Below are positions 17,566 to 24,513 of a stretch of 64,000 bases of DNA, piece by piece. Position numbers and translations under genes: made by a program. The notes under the pieces are model-generated. The model did not search any database. It worked only from the letters and a program-made list of their open reading frames with translations, and was not told the origin of the DNA. The DNA is taken from NCBI GenBank assembly GCA_946623825.1, contig CAMORN010000003.1, forward strand, positions 32,776-96,775, read 5' to 3'. The stretch comes from an uncultured Alphaproteobacteria bacterium. Lineage in GTDB: Bacteria > Pseudomonadota > Alphaproteobacteria > Rs-D84. Positions within the stretch are counted from its first letter, which is position 1. Every line of letters begins with the position of its first letter.

Positions 17566-18902
17566 TTGTTATATTGTAATTACCCAACAATTTTATATTC
17601 AATATAGCATAAATTCAAGTAAAAAACCGCCAATTTTCAACCACAAGAACACAGAAAAAACACCTGTGATTTCGGACAAAATTTTATACCATATATTTTT
17701 ATAGATATTTCAACACTATATTAAATATACATTTACATATTGCCGTATTATTTATATCAAAAAATTCCTGTATACAACCATGTTTTTATCTGTTGTTCAT
17801 AAAAAAATCACATACCAATACAACAAATACGAACAAAACAATAAAAAACGGAACACAGTTTTTATCCCGCTTAACAACGCCAAATATAAGAAAACACAAA
17901 CACACCACTAAAAATATTATAAATATAAAAAAACATACAAATTCAGACAAAAAAGCAAAAAAATCAAAAATAATTTATTTTAAAGTAAAATCAGACACTT
18001 AAAAATTTTTCATAACAAAACAATTTAACTTTTCAAATAATTATTATGTATAGTTTATAAGTGCACACAAAAAATATGTGCCATATAATATGTATTCCGC
18101 GCCATCACCAACATACCCACACATCCAGACCGGAAACAAAAAAGCACTAATTTTTGATGTTTTTTGGTGTAAAAAAACCGTCAAAAACCGCAAAAAAACC
18201 GCCATTTTTCGGTCATTTCAGGCGATTTTTTAATAAATTTTGATAAAAACATCGAATTTAACCACACAACAACAATCAATTTAGAGCGATATGGATATAT
18301 AAATATATGATTAAAAATATTTTGGTCGATGAAAAATAGGGTCATTTTCATTAAATTTTATATTTTTTATAAAAAATCAGAAAAAATTTAAAATACAGTA
18401 AAAACAAATACTTAAAAATTTTTTATAATAAAATAATTTAAGAAAAAATTTTTTTTCTAAAAAATAATTTATAAAAATAAAAAATAAAAACAAATCTGTG
18501 GTTAAACAAATCCAAATACATAATCACATAAACACGATTTGGCGCATATTTATATGAATATCGTTATTTTGCTCGTTTCTTATATGTTAAACTATACATA
18601 ATATACATTATGCGCCTTTATAGTATACTAAAAAACGGCGGTCCCCCGCAGAAATCTGGCACTTTATAAAATGGCGCATTTATACATATAATAATTATTA
18701 TAAAAATTATCATCAAATTGTGTGTTGTTTTGTATTTTACAGATATATTTTCTGTTGTTTTTTGATTTATATGTTTATAAATTCAGATTTCTGCCCGATT
18801 TATATAAATTGTTTCATATCTGTTAATATCCGCGTTTTTCATTTAAAAACCACCCTGTTTTGGGTGGTTTTACCCCCAGATTTCTGGGCTTTTTTAGCGA
18901 TT
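17566..18902. other. Gene-free AT-rich stretch
   Basis: About 1.34 kb without a credible gene; the only open frame (17793-18002) is low-complexity Lys/Asn/Thr. It contains a 15-bp inverted repeat (18043-18057 and 18588-18602), a degenerate direct repeat of about 30 bp (17997-18028 and 18410-18441), two inverted TTAACCACA motifs (about 18257 and 18496; one mismatch from the DnaA box TTATCCACA), three GGCGCAT/ATGCGCC motifs (18541, 18609, 18672) and three CAGAAATCTG/CAGATTTCTG motifs (about 18651, 18783, 18877). The leuS promoter (TTGAAT...TATAAA) lies at its left end and the mscL terminator at its right end. A replication or nucleoid-related site is possible but not shown. Confidence 0.5.
18849..18868 (-). 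terminator. Terminator of mscL
   Basis: ACCACCC (18849-18855) pairs with GGGTGGT (18862-18868); on the minus strand it is followed by a T-run. A second small hairpin, CCCAGA-TT-TCTGGG, lies at about 18875-18888. Confidence 0.75.
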
Positions 18903-19454
18903 TTATTTGATTTTTGCTGCTTTTTTGGCTATTTTTGCGACCTTGCCAACATGTTTATTGATTGATTTAAGGCCTTTTTCTAAATCTGTTTCGCCAACCG
19001 CTTCTATTGTTTCTGGTTTAACCGCGGAACAACAATATGGACATTTTGTTGCCAATTTGCTGATAGATTGTTGGCAATATGGGCATGCGCGTGTTGTAAC
19101 AGGTGCCTTGGCACGTGCAGAATTTACAATTTTCACAAATATAAATATAGCGAACATTGTAATCAAGAAACTGATTATAGAATTCAAGAATGTTCCAATA
19201 TTCAATGTTGTTGCACCCGCAGCAGTAGCCGCCGCCATTGTGTTATAATGTGCACCGGCTTCACCGCCACCCAACACAATAAACCATTGTGAAAAATCGA
19301 TTCCGCCAACCAACATTCCAACCGGTGGCATAATGATATCTTTTACCAAAGAATTAACGACGCTGGTCATGACAGACCCTACGATGATACCGACAGCCAT
19401 ATCAATTGCACTGCCTTTGTTAATAAAAGCTTTGAATTCAGAGATTATTTTCAT
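18903..19454 (-). CDS. mscL: Large-conductance mechanosensitive channel with C-terminal zinc ribbon
   Basis: MscL opens under membrane tension to release solutes during osmotic downshock. The N-terminal helix, TM1 (AIDMAVGIIVGSVMTSVVNSLVKDIIMP in part) and TM2 (about 88-108) match the family, with a Gly/Ala-rich periplasmic loop. After TM2 the usual short C-terminal helix is replaced by a CPYC...CPYC zinc-ribbon-like module (about residues 124-141) and a basic tail, so the protein is longer (183 aa) than the usual 130-150. It overlaps aroK by 4 nt on the same strand. Confidence 0.92.
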   Translation of the reverse strand: MKIISEFKAFINKGSAIDMAVGIIVGSVMTSVVNSLVKDIIMPPVGMLVGGIDFSQWFIVLGGGEAGAHYNTMAAATAAGATTLNIGTFLNSIISFLITMFAIFIFVKIVNSARAKAPVTTRACPYCQQSISKLATKCPYCCSAVKPETIEAVGETDLEKGLKSINKHVGKVAKIAKKAAKIK

Positions 19455-20011
19455 TTTTCATCCTTTTTGTTGTTATGGCTTTCGATAGCCGAAAGCACTT
19501 TGTTCAATGTTTTGTGAATATTTTCGTCGCGGGTTTCGACCATGATATCAGCCATTGCGTAAATATCATATCTTTCTTTAATCAGTTGGGCCAAAATCTG
19601 ACGAGAATCAGTATTTAATAATTGTGGACGTGTCTGGCGGAAATTAGTGCGTTTTACCAACAATTCCAAATCAGCCTTTAACCAAATGGTCAAAGTCCGC
19701 TTTAACGCCAATTCACGAACCGCATCTGTGATAAATGCACCCTCACCTGTAGAGATAACCTTTACCAAAGGTGGGGTGTCTAATAATCTTTCAATAACTT
19801 TTTCTTCTACACGGCGGAATTCTTTTTCGCCATACATGGAAAAAATATCAACAACACTGCAACCGGCAGCCTTTTCAATTTCTTTATCAGAATCAACGAA
19901 CGGGATGCCCAGATTTCGTGCCAACGCGCGCCCTACACTTGTTTTACCCGCCCCCATTAAACCGACCATAACAATTGGTTTATCTAAATCTATTTTCTTT
20001 TTATTTCTCAT
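19451..20011 (-). CDS. aroK: Shikimate kinase
   Basis: Shikimate kinase phosphorylates shikimate with ATP in the aromatic amino acid pathway. The Walker A motif (GLMGAGKTS), the shikimate-binding Asp (DSDKEIE) and Arg (EFRRVE), and the adenine-side RYDIYAMAD motif are present. The normally invariant GGG of the shikimate site reads GEG (STGEGAF), and the LID motif is RPQL instead of RPLL. I chose ATG 20011 because a TTGTCT-17-TATTAT promoter places the transcript start at that codon; the ATG at 20020 lies within the -10 box. aroB, a common neighbour, is absent. Confidence 0.88.
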   Translation of the reverse strand: MRNKKKIDLDKPIVMVGLMGAGKTSVGRALARNLGIPFVDSDKEIEKAAGCSVVDIFSMYGEKEFRRVEEKVIERLLDTPPLVKVISTGEGAFITDAVRELALKRTLTIWLKADLELLVKRTNFRQTRPQLLNTDSRQILAQLIKERYDIYAMADIMVETRDENIHKTLNKVLSAIESHNNKKDEK

Positions 20012-20018
20012 GATATTC

Positions 20019-20047
20019 ATAATAGAAAAAAATAAAATCTAAGACAA
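20019..20047 (-). promoter_or_regulatory. Leaderless promoter of aroK-mscL
   Basis: On the minus strand TTGTCT (20042-20047), 17 bp, TATTAT (20019-20024), then 7 nt to the ATG at 20011. Confidence 0.55.
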
Positions 20048-20060
20048 TAAAAATATTTAT

Positions 20061-20087
20061 AAAAAACACCCCGCCGAAACGGGGGTG
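20061..20087 (-). terminator. Terminator upstream of aroK
   Basis: CACCCC...GGGGTG hairpin (20067-20087) with a T-run on the minus strand (20061-20066). It is preceded on that strand by a U/C-rich CATTTTCCTTT stretch, as at two other terminators in this window. Confidence 0.65.
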
Positions 20088-20136
20088 CAAAGGAAAATGG
20101 AGAGATGCCCTTTCTATTGGGACAAATTCCAGAATC

Positions 20137-20272
20137 TTAAATTCCCCTCTTGGGAGGGGTGGCTTGCGCCCAGCAAGACAGGGAGGGTTCCGATTTTTTA
20201 TTATTTATTATTTTTATTTGACCCCTCCCCACCACTATGTGGTCCTCCCCTCCGGTGGAGGGGAATTTTTAA
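20137..20272. mobile_element. MITE-like palindromic element
   Basis: The 136-bp element is bounded by imperfect terminal inverted repeats, TTAAATTCCCCTC (20137-20149) and GAGGGGAATTTTTAA (20258-20272). It contains nested hairpins: CCCCTC-TTGG-GAGGGG, CTTGC-GCCCA-GCAAG, ACCAC-TAT-GTGGT and CCCCTCC-GGT-GGAGGGG, with an AT-rich centre. It is much more G+C-rich at its ends than the surroundings and has no coding capacity. It could be a non-autonomous mobile element or a REP-like palindrome. Only one copy is in the window, so mobility is inferred. Confidence 0.55.
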
Positions 20273-20291
20273 GCGGTTCGATTTATTGACT

Positions 20292-20318
20292 AAAAAAACA
20301 CCCCGAATAATCGGGGTG
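20292..20318 (-). terminator. Terminator of the 400-aa secreted protein
   Basis: CACCCCG-AATAAT-CGGGGTG (20299-20318) followed on the minus strand by a T-run. Upstream on that strand are a 9-bp hairpin (GAAAGGGAA/TTCTCTTTC) and a CTTTTTCCT stretch. Confidence 0.75.
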
Positions 20319-20394
20319 CCTAGGAAAAAGAAAGAGAACCATGATTTCCCTTTCATTGACACACCAAAGCGGTATGCCAATTGGTTTTTGCCGA

Positions 20395-21597
20395 TTATGG
20401 CAAATTGGTTTGTTCCGGTTTGCTGAAACGCCAACCACGGAATGTTTTACCCTTGATGGTTTGTGCCTTGACAGGGGTACGGATATCGCTGTCGTATGTG
20501 GCGGTACCCGCATTGTTCGCAGATATATCCGCCGCATCTGCATTATACCAATTAATGTTGATAATATTCGCTTCGCATGTTGCCAAACCGACGGAAACAG
20601 AAGACAACATAACCTCACGAAAACCAGCGTTCACGGCAGTTAGACGAGCACATTCTTCAGGGCAGTCTCCTTTACAATTATATAATTGTTCTGTAAAAGC
20701 CCAATAAGAACTGTTGGCACTTACCCATATATTATCAGATGTTAATTTATATTCAGAAATCTTACACCAACAATAATGTTTACCACTTTGATCCATTTCA
20801 TCAATTACATCTACGGCAGTAGATGTATTTTCTGACCAAGCATCATTTAATCCTTGAGTGCTTTTACTACAACGCCACAAACCATTTATTGCTCCAAATC
20901 CTTCAACATACTCTACTCCCCATACATTTTCCTCTGTTCCTGACAAATTAAAGTCGCTTGCTGTAATATTTGCAGGATGATTAAACTGTAATACACCATT
21001 GTTATCAAAATATGAGTAATATCTTTGTTCTCTAGATCCTGGTGTCAAACTGTATTTATCATGTAAAGTTTCTGCTTTCAAATGCCAACCGTGTTCACAA
21101 TCTGTTGGTTCGCATTGGTTATTATCACCGTAATAATAGCCACCGTTCATTGTTCCCCTTGAATGTGCAACATCCGCGGTTGTACATTCACGATAACATT
21201 CGTTTTGTGATGATGCGCCAGCCGCGGACAATGTGTATATTCCGTTCGTTGCGTCGGAACATGAATTTAATCCCTGGTCTGTGGTTTCATTATACAATGC
21301 ATTTGTTAACCCAGGACAGAAATTACCCGCTGTACATTGTGTTCCGTTTTCATCTTCGGAACCTGCCTCTAAATAGTTTCCCGCGACGATGTTATATAAA
21401 TCATCTGTATATTCTGCGGTGGCGTTAACCGTCCCCTCGTACACGCCCATATTTGCTTCGGTTGCCGCATTGGTATATGTGTAATCTTCCTGCATATATC
21501 CGTCATTTGGAAATGAGCCGGTATTACTTGGTTCAGCCATTGCCGGTGCTATCACACCCATTGCAAGTGCGGATGTTAAGAATAGTTTTTGAGTCAT
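20395..21597 (-). CDS. Secreted Cys-rich protein with C-terminal GW repeat-like domain
   Basis: A signal peptide (about residues 1-22, ending AMA) leads to a Cys-rich mature region (for example CTAGNFCPGLTNAL, CYREC, CKGDCPEEC). The C-terminal module with TATYDSDIRTPVKAQTIKG and GWRF looks like one unit of the Listeria-Bacteroides (InlB B) repeat, a surface-protein fold. Its paralogue is at the window's right edge (62613-64000), with a near-identical signal peptide end (PAMAEPSNTG) and the same C-terminal module. The start at 21597 has an AAGGAAGGAAAG ribosome-binding sequence. It is preceded by a structured RNA that ends in a terminator (21632-21828), so expression may depend on read-through. 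The function is unknown. Confidence 0.82.
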   Translation of the reverse strand: MTQKLFLTSALAMGVIAPAMAEPSNTGSFPNDGYMQEDYTYTNAATEANMGVYEGTVNATAEYTDDLYNIVAGNYLEAGSEDENGTQCTAGNFCPGLTNALYNETTDQGLNSCSDATNGIYTLSAAGASSQNECYRECTTADVAHSRGTMNGGYYYGDNNQCEPTDCEHGWHLKAETLHDKYSLTPGSREQRYYSYFDNNGVLQFNHPANITASDFNLSGTEENVWGVEYVEGFGAINGLWRCSKSTQGLNDAWSENTSTAVDVIDEMDQSGKHYCWCKISEYKLTSDNIWVSANSSYWAFTEQLYNCKGDCPEECARLTAVNAGFREVMLSSVSVGLATCEANIININWYNADAADISANNAGTATYDSDIRTPVKAQTIKGKTFRGWRFSKPEQTNLP

Positions 21598-21631
21598 GAT
21601 TTCTTTCCTTCCTTGTTTTGTTAAATTAAAC

Positions 21632-21828
21632 AAAAACCGCCTTTATAACTATAAGGGCGGCTGGAGGTTAAGAACTATCATTTTCAGAAAATAGCGTGCT
21701 TATTTTATCGTTATCGATATTATTCGCAACCCTCCAACCATAATGAAGTTGGAGGCGTTTTATGTCCCCACGGACACTGAAAATGAAGGGTTCTTACGCC
21801 CTGTTGTCATCAGAATTTTATTTCTGAT
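21632..21828 (-). ncRNA. Candidate structured RNA (leader or independent ncRNA)
   Basis: On the minus strand a long-range stem joins 21790-21796 and 21777-21786 to 21678-21687 and 21669-21675 (GTTCTTA/TAAGAAC; CTGAAAATGA/TCATTTTCAG). It encloses three hairpins: TGTCC/GGACA (21763-21776), CCTCCAAC/GTTGGAGG (21731-21755) and TATCG/CGATA (21706-21719). The 3' end is a terminator hairpin (CCGCC...GGCGG, 21637-21660) with a T-run at 21632-21636. A 5' hairpin (ATCAGAA/TTCTGAT) lies at about 21809-21828. A good promoter sits 7 nt upstream. I matched it to no RNA class I know; it lacks tmRNA, SRP and RNase P signatures. It may be an attenuator of the downstream secreted-protein gene or a free RNA. 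Confidence 0.6.
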
Positions 21829-21834
21829 ATATAA

Positions 21835-21863
21835 ATATTAAAAAATTCATAAATTTAATACAA
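21835..21863 (-). promoter_or_regulatory. Promoter of the structured RNA
   Basis: On the minus strand TTGTAT (21858-21863), 17 bp, TAATAT (21835-21840). Confidence 0.55.
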
Positions 21864-21880
21864 GTGTTTTTTCTCACAAA

Positions 21881-21908
21881 AAAACACCCCGAATAATCGG
21901 GGTGTTTT
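21881..21908. terminator. Terminator of prfA
   Basis: AAAACACCCCG (21881-21891) pairs with CGGGGTGTTTT (21898-21908); it works in both directions and lies 23 nt after the prfA stop. Confidence 0.8.
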
Positions 21909-21931
21909 TATAACAGCAATAAATATTCAAT

Positions 21932-22996
21932 TCATTCCATATTTGCCAATCTTTCCAATTGGTCTGCGGAAATCAAAGCATCTATCATTTCGTCCAAACC
22001 TTCACCCCCCGCCAAAATGTCATCTAATTTATACAATGTCAATTTGATACGGTGGTCGGTTACGCGTTGTTCTGGGAAATTATAAGTTCTGATTTTTTCA
22101 CTTCTGTCCCCACTGCCGACCATACTGCGACGCGAAGAATTAGACGCGTTCATTTGTTCGTTTCTTTGTTTTTCATATAATCTGGCACGCAAAACAGCCA
22201 TCGCGGTTGCTTTGTTCTGTAATTGCGAACGTTCGTTTTGACATGTTACAACAATTCCCGTTGGAAAATGGGTTATACGAATCGCAGAATCTGTTTTATT
22301 AACATGTTGTCCACCCGCCCCAGATGCGCGGAAAATATCGATTCTGATATCTTTTTCGTCAATGACTACGTCGATATCTTTTGCTTCTGGCATGACGGCA
22401 ACAGATGCCGCAGATGTGTGAATCCGTCCGCCCGCTTCGGTTTCTGGAACACGTTGCACGCGGTGAATACCAGATTCAAATTTCATACGGGCATATACAC
22501 CGTCGCCCTCTATTTTGAATATGATTTCTTTATATCCGTGTAATGAAGTTGCATTTTCTTCGACAACTTCGATTTTCCAGCCATGACGCAACGCATAAGA
22601 TTTATATTGATTATATAAATCACCCGCGAAAAGTGCCGATTCTTCGCCACCAACACCGGCACGGATTTCCATAATCGCGCTGTTATCGTCCGCATCATCA
22701 CGTGGCAACAAAGCAATTTGCAATTTGCGTTCTAATTCTGGCAATTCATGGTTCAATGTTTCAAGTTGTTCATTTGCGATAGATTTTAATTCTTCGTCAT
22801 TTAACATTTCGTTTGCATCTTTGATACCCTGAACCGTTTGCAGATATTGATTAATAAGTGGCAATATTTCAGACAAACGCGAATATTCTTTTGACATCTT
22901 GGTCAATTCATCACCAGACACTTCACCAGAATTCATTTTGGTTTCTATGTCTTTCGCTCTGGCCTGAATATCAAGCAATTTTTGTTCGATAATCAT
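21932..22996 (-). CDS. prfA: Peptide chain release factor 1
   Basis: RF1 recognises UAA and UAG in the ribosomal A site and triggers peptide release. The GGQ loop (SGAGGQHVNKTDSA) and the PxT-type codon-recognition region (VQRVPETEAGGRIHTS, not the SPF of RF2) are present, as are the N-terminal coiled coil and a normal length of 354 aa. It follows hisS by 4 nt on the same strand, so they form an operon. prmC, the usual partner methyltransferase gene, is not adjacent. Confidence 0.96.
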   Translation of the reverse strand: MIIEQKLLDIQARAKDIETKMNSGEVSGDELTKMSKEYSRLSEILPLINQYLQTVQGIKDANEMLNDEELKSIANEQLETLNHELPELERKLQIALLPRDDADDNSAIMEIRAGVGGEESALFAGDLYNQYKSYALRHGWKIEVVEENATSLHGYKEIIFKIEGDGVYARMKFESGIHRVQRVPETEAGGRIHTSAASVAVMPEAKDIDVVIDEKDIRIDIFRASGAGGQHVNKTDSAIRITHFPTGIVVTCQNERSQLQNKATAMAVLRARLYEKQRNEQMNASNSSRRSMVGSGDRSEKIRTYNFPEQRVTDHRIKLTLYKLDDILAGGEGLDEMIDALISADQLERLANME

Positions 22997-23000
22997 ATTA

Positions 23001-24290
23001 TTAGCCCCTTATTATATTCATAGCGTCATTCAAAGACAGAGTTTGTTGTTCGCCTGTCTTCATATTTTTCAATGATACAGTTGCGTTGGAAACCTCGTCA
23101 TCACCGATAATCATACTGAATTTTGCCCCTATTTTATCGGCATATTCAATTTGATTCTTGAATTTTTTATCGGTATCCAAATAAGGCACCGCGACAATTC
23201 CGTTTTCACGCAATATTGAAACCGCATTCATTGAATATTTAACATTTTGTTTACCCATAACCAAAACGGCAACATCTGTGTTATATTCAAATTCAGACAA
23301 ATCAATTTTATCTTCGTCCATCAAAGACACCAATAATCTTGAAATTCCGACAGATGCCCCCACCCCAACGATTTTAGTTTTGGAAAATTTAGATGCCAAA
23401 TTTTCATAGCGTCCGCCACCACCAATTGCAGACATTTCTGGGAATTTAGTAGAGAAAAATTCAAACACTATCCCCGTATAATAAGAATGTCCACGCATAA
23501 TGGAAACATCTATTTCGGCATTGTTTACGCCCATAGATTTCAATATTTCCATAAATTCGTCCATTTCGGTTATCGCAGCAGACAATTTTTCAGATTTATC
23601 CGCGAATTTTTGATAACCGCTGACAAAAACATCTTCGATTTCGTTGGCTGATTTTTCACCGACAATTTCTGTCAAAGCCGGAACAAAATCTTTGATTTTA
23701 TCGCGTTTGTCAATTAAAACGAAAGCGTCCCTGCTTTGTTCTGTGGTCAAATTCAGATATTCAAACATTGCGTTCCAAAATCTGCGGTTGCCAATTTTAA
23801 CCTTGACCCCGCCGACATAATCAGCAATTGAATCATAGACCTTTAACAATGTAGCAACGATTTCTGCATCATAATTTTCAGATAAATTTTCGATACCCAA
23901 TATATCAATATCCATTTGCCAAAATTCGCGATAACGACCACGTTGTGGACGTTCGCCACGATAATTTCTGGCGAATTGATATGCACGAAATGGGAAAACC
24001 AAGTTATTCAGATGACCTGCGACATATCTTGATAAACCGACGGTTCCGTCATAACGCAATCCCATTTTTGTATCACCTTTCTGGAACAAGAAAATTTGAG
24101 TTTCTATTTCGTCCCAATTGTCTTTGTCGGTTAAAACCTCGGCACGTTCAATGGCCGGCAAATCAAGACGATTAAAGCCCGCACCACGCAAAACGCGTTG
24201 CATTTTATTTGCGCAAAAATCAAAGCAACGTTGTTGTGCCGGTGATAATTCTATAAATCCGCTCAAAGGTTTTGTTGGTTTTAAATCCAT
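23001..24290 (-). CDS. hisS: Histidyl-tRNA synthetase
   Basis: This class II synthetase charges tRNA-His. Motif 2 (RNYRGERPQRGRYREFWQMD), the HisA-type motifs (the segment after MRGHSYYTG) and GGGGRYENL of motif 3 are intact, followed by the C-terminal anticodon-binding domain. The length (429 aa) is normal. It is followed by prfA. The upstream region holds two promoters, a His-containing leader ORF, and a hairpin CTGTTG-A6-CAACAG (24337-24354) in the 5' UTR. Confidence 0.96.
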   Translation of the reverse strand: MDLKPTKPLSGFIELSPAQQRCFDFCANKMQRVLRGAGFNRLDLPAIERAEVLTDKDNWDEIETQIFLFQKGDTKMGLRYDGTVGLSRYVAGHLNNLVFPFRAYQFARNYRGERPQRGRYREFWQMDIDILGIENLSENYDAEIVATLLKVYDSIADYVGGVKVKIGNRRFWNAMFEYLNLTTEQSRDAFVLIDKRDKIKDFVPALTEIVGEKSANEIEDVFVSGYQKFADKSEKLSAAITEMDEFMEILKSMGVNNAEIDVSIMRGHSYYTGIVFEFFSTKFPEMSAIGGGGRYENLASKFSKTKIVGVGASVGISRLLVSLMDEDKIDLSEFEYNTDVAVLVMGKQNVKYSMNAVSILRENGIVAVPYLDTDKKFKNQIEYADKIGAKFSMIIGDDEVSNATVSLKNMKTGEQQTLSLNDAMNIIRG

Positions 24291-24336
24291 TTTTTATTCC
24301 TATTTTTTTTTGTTTAATAAACCGAAAGTTTTCTGT

Positions 24337-24365
24337 TGTTTTTTCAACAGTAATTATATCATAAA
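24337..24365 (-). promoter_or_regulatory. Second hisS promoter and 5'-UTR hairpin
   Basis: An extended -10 (TGATATAAT on the minus strand, about 24356-24365) lies about 70 nt before hisS. It is directly followed by a perfect hairpin CTGTTG-AAAAAA-CAACAG (24337-24354). Confidence 0.45.
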
Positions 24366-24378
24366 AAATATCAATACG

Positions 24379-24447
24379 CTAGAAACACACACCCATATGG
24401 GCGTGATGCAAGAAAGATGAAAAAGATACAATATTCATAATCATCAT
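24379..24447 (-). CDS. Candidate leader peptide upstream of hisS (22 aa)
   Basis: The ORF encodes a 22-residue peptide (Met-Met-Ile-Met..., with HHAH near the end and a TAG stop). A consensus TTGCAA-17-TATAAT promoter (24454-24482) would start transcription at its ATG, so it would be leaderless. A 7-bp hairpin with loop ATAT (24388-24405) overlaps the His and following codons. Three of its last nine codons specify His, and the next gene is hisS, which suggests a translation-sensitive leader. No U-tract terminator follows, so any control would not be classic attenuation. Confidence 0.4.
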   Translation of the reverse strand: MMIMNIVSFSSFLHHAHMGVCF

Positions 24448-24453
24448 ATATTT

Positions 24454-24482
24454 ATTATAAACCGTATTTTTAATTTTTGCAA
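24454..24482 (-). promoter_or_regulatory. Distal hisS promoter
   Basis: On the minus strand TTGCAA (24477-24482), 17 bp, TATAAT (24454-24459), then 6 nt to the leader ORF at 24447. Confidence 0.6.
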
Positions 24483-24485
24483 TAA

Positions 24486-24510
24486 AAAAGCCCACTTTCG
24501 TGGGCTTTTT
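24486..24510. terminator. Terminator of the 552-aa secreted protein
   Basis: GCCCAC (24490-24495) and GTGGGC (24500-24505) form a stem flanked by A- and T-runs, 4-9 nt after the stop of the gene on the minus strand. Confidence 0.8.
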
Positions 24511-24513
24511 CTA

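Noticed and set aside
17793..18002. 69-codon ORF in the AT-rich region
   Set aside because: Low-complexity Lys/Asn/Thr sequence with no ribosome-binding site; expected by chance in such AT-rich DNA.
20085..20434. Open frames across the palindromic element on both strands
   Set aside because: They run through terminators and hairpins and have no start signals.
21632..21828. Structured RNA as a tmRNA
   Set aside because: A GCG-AAT-AAT run looked like a tag start, but there is no tRNA-like domain, T-loop or tag ending in AA.
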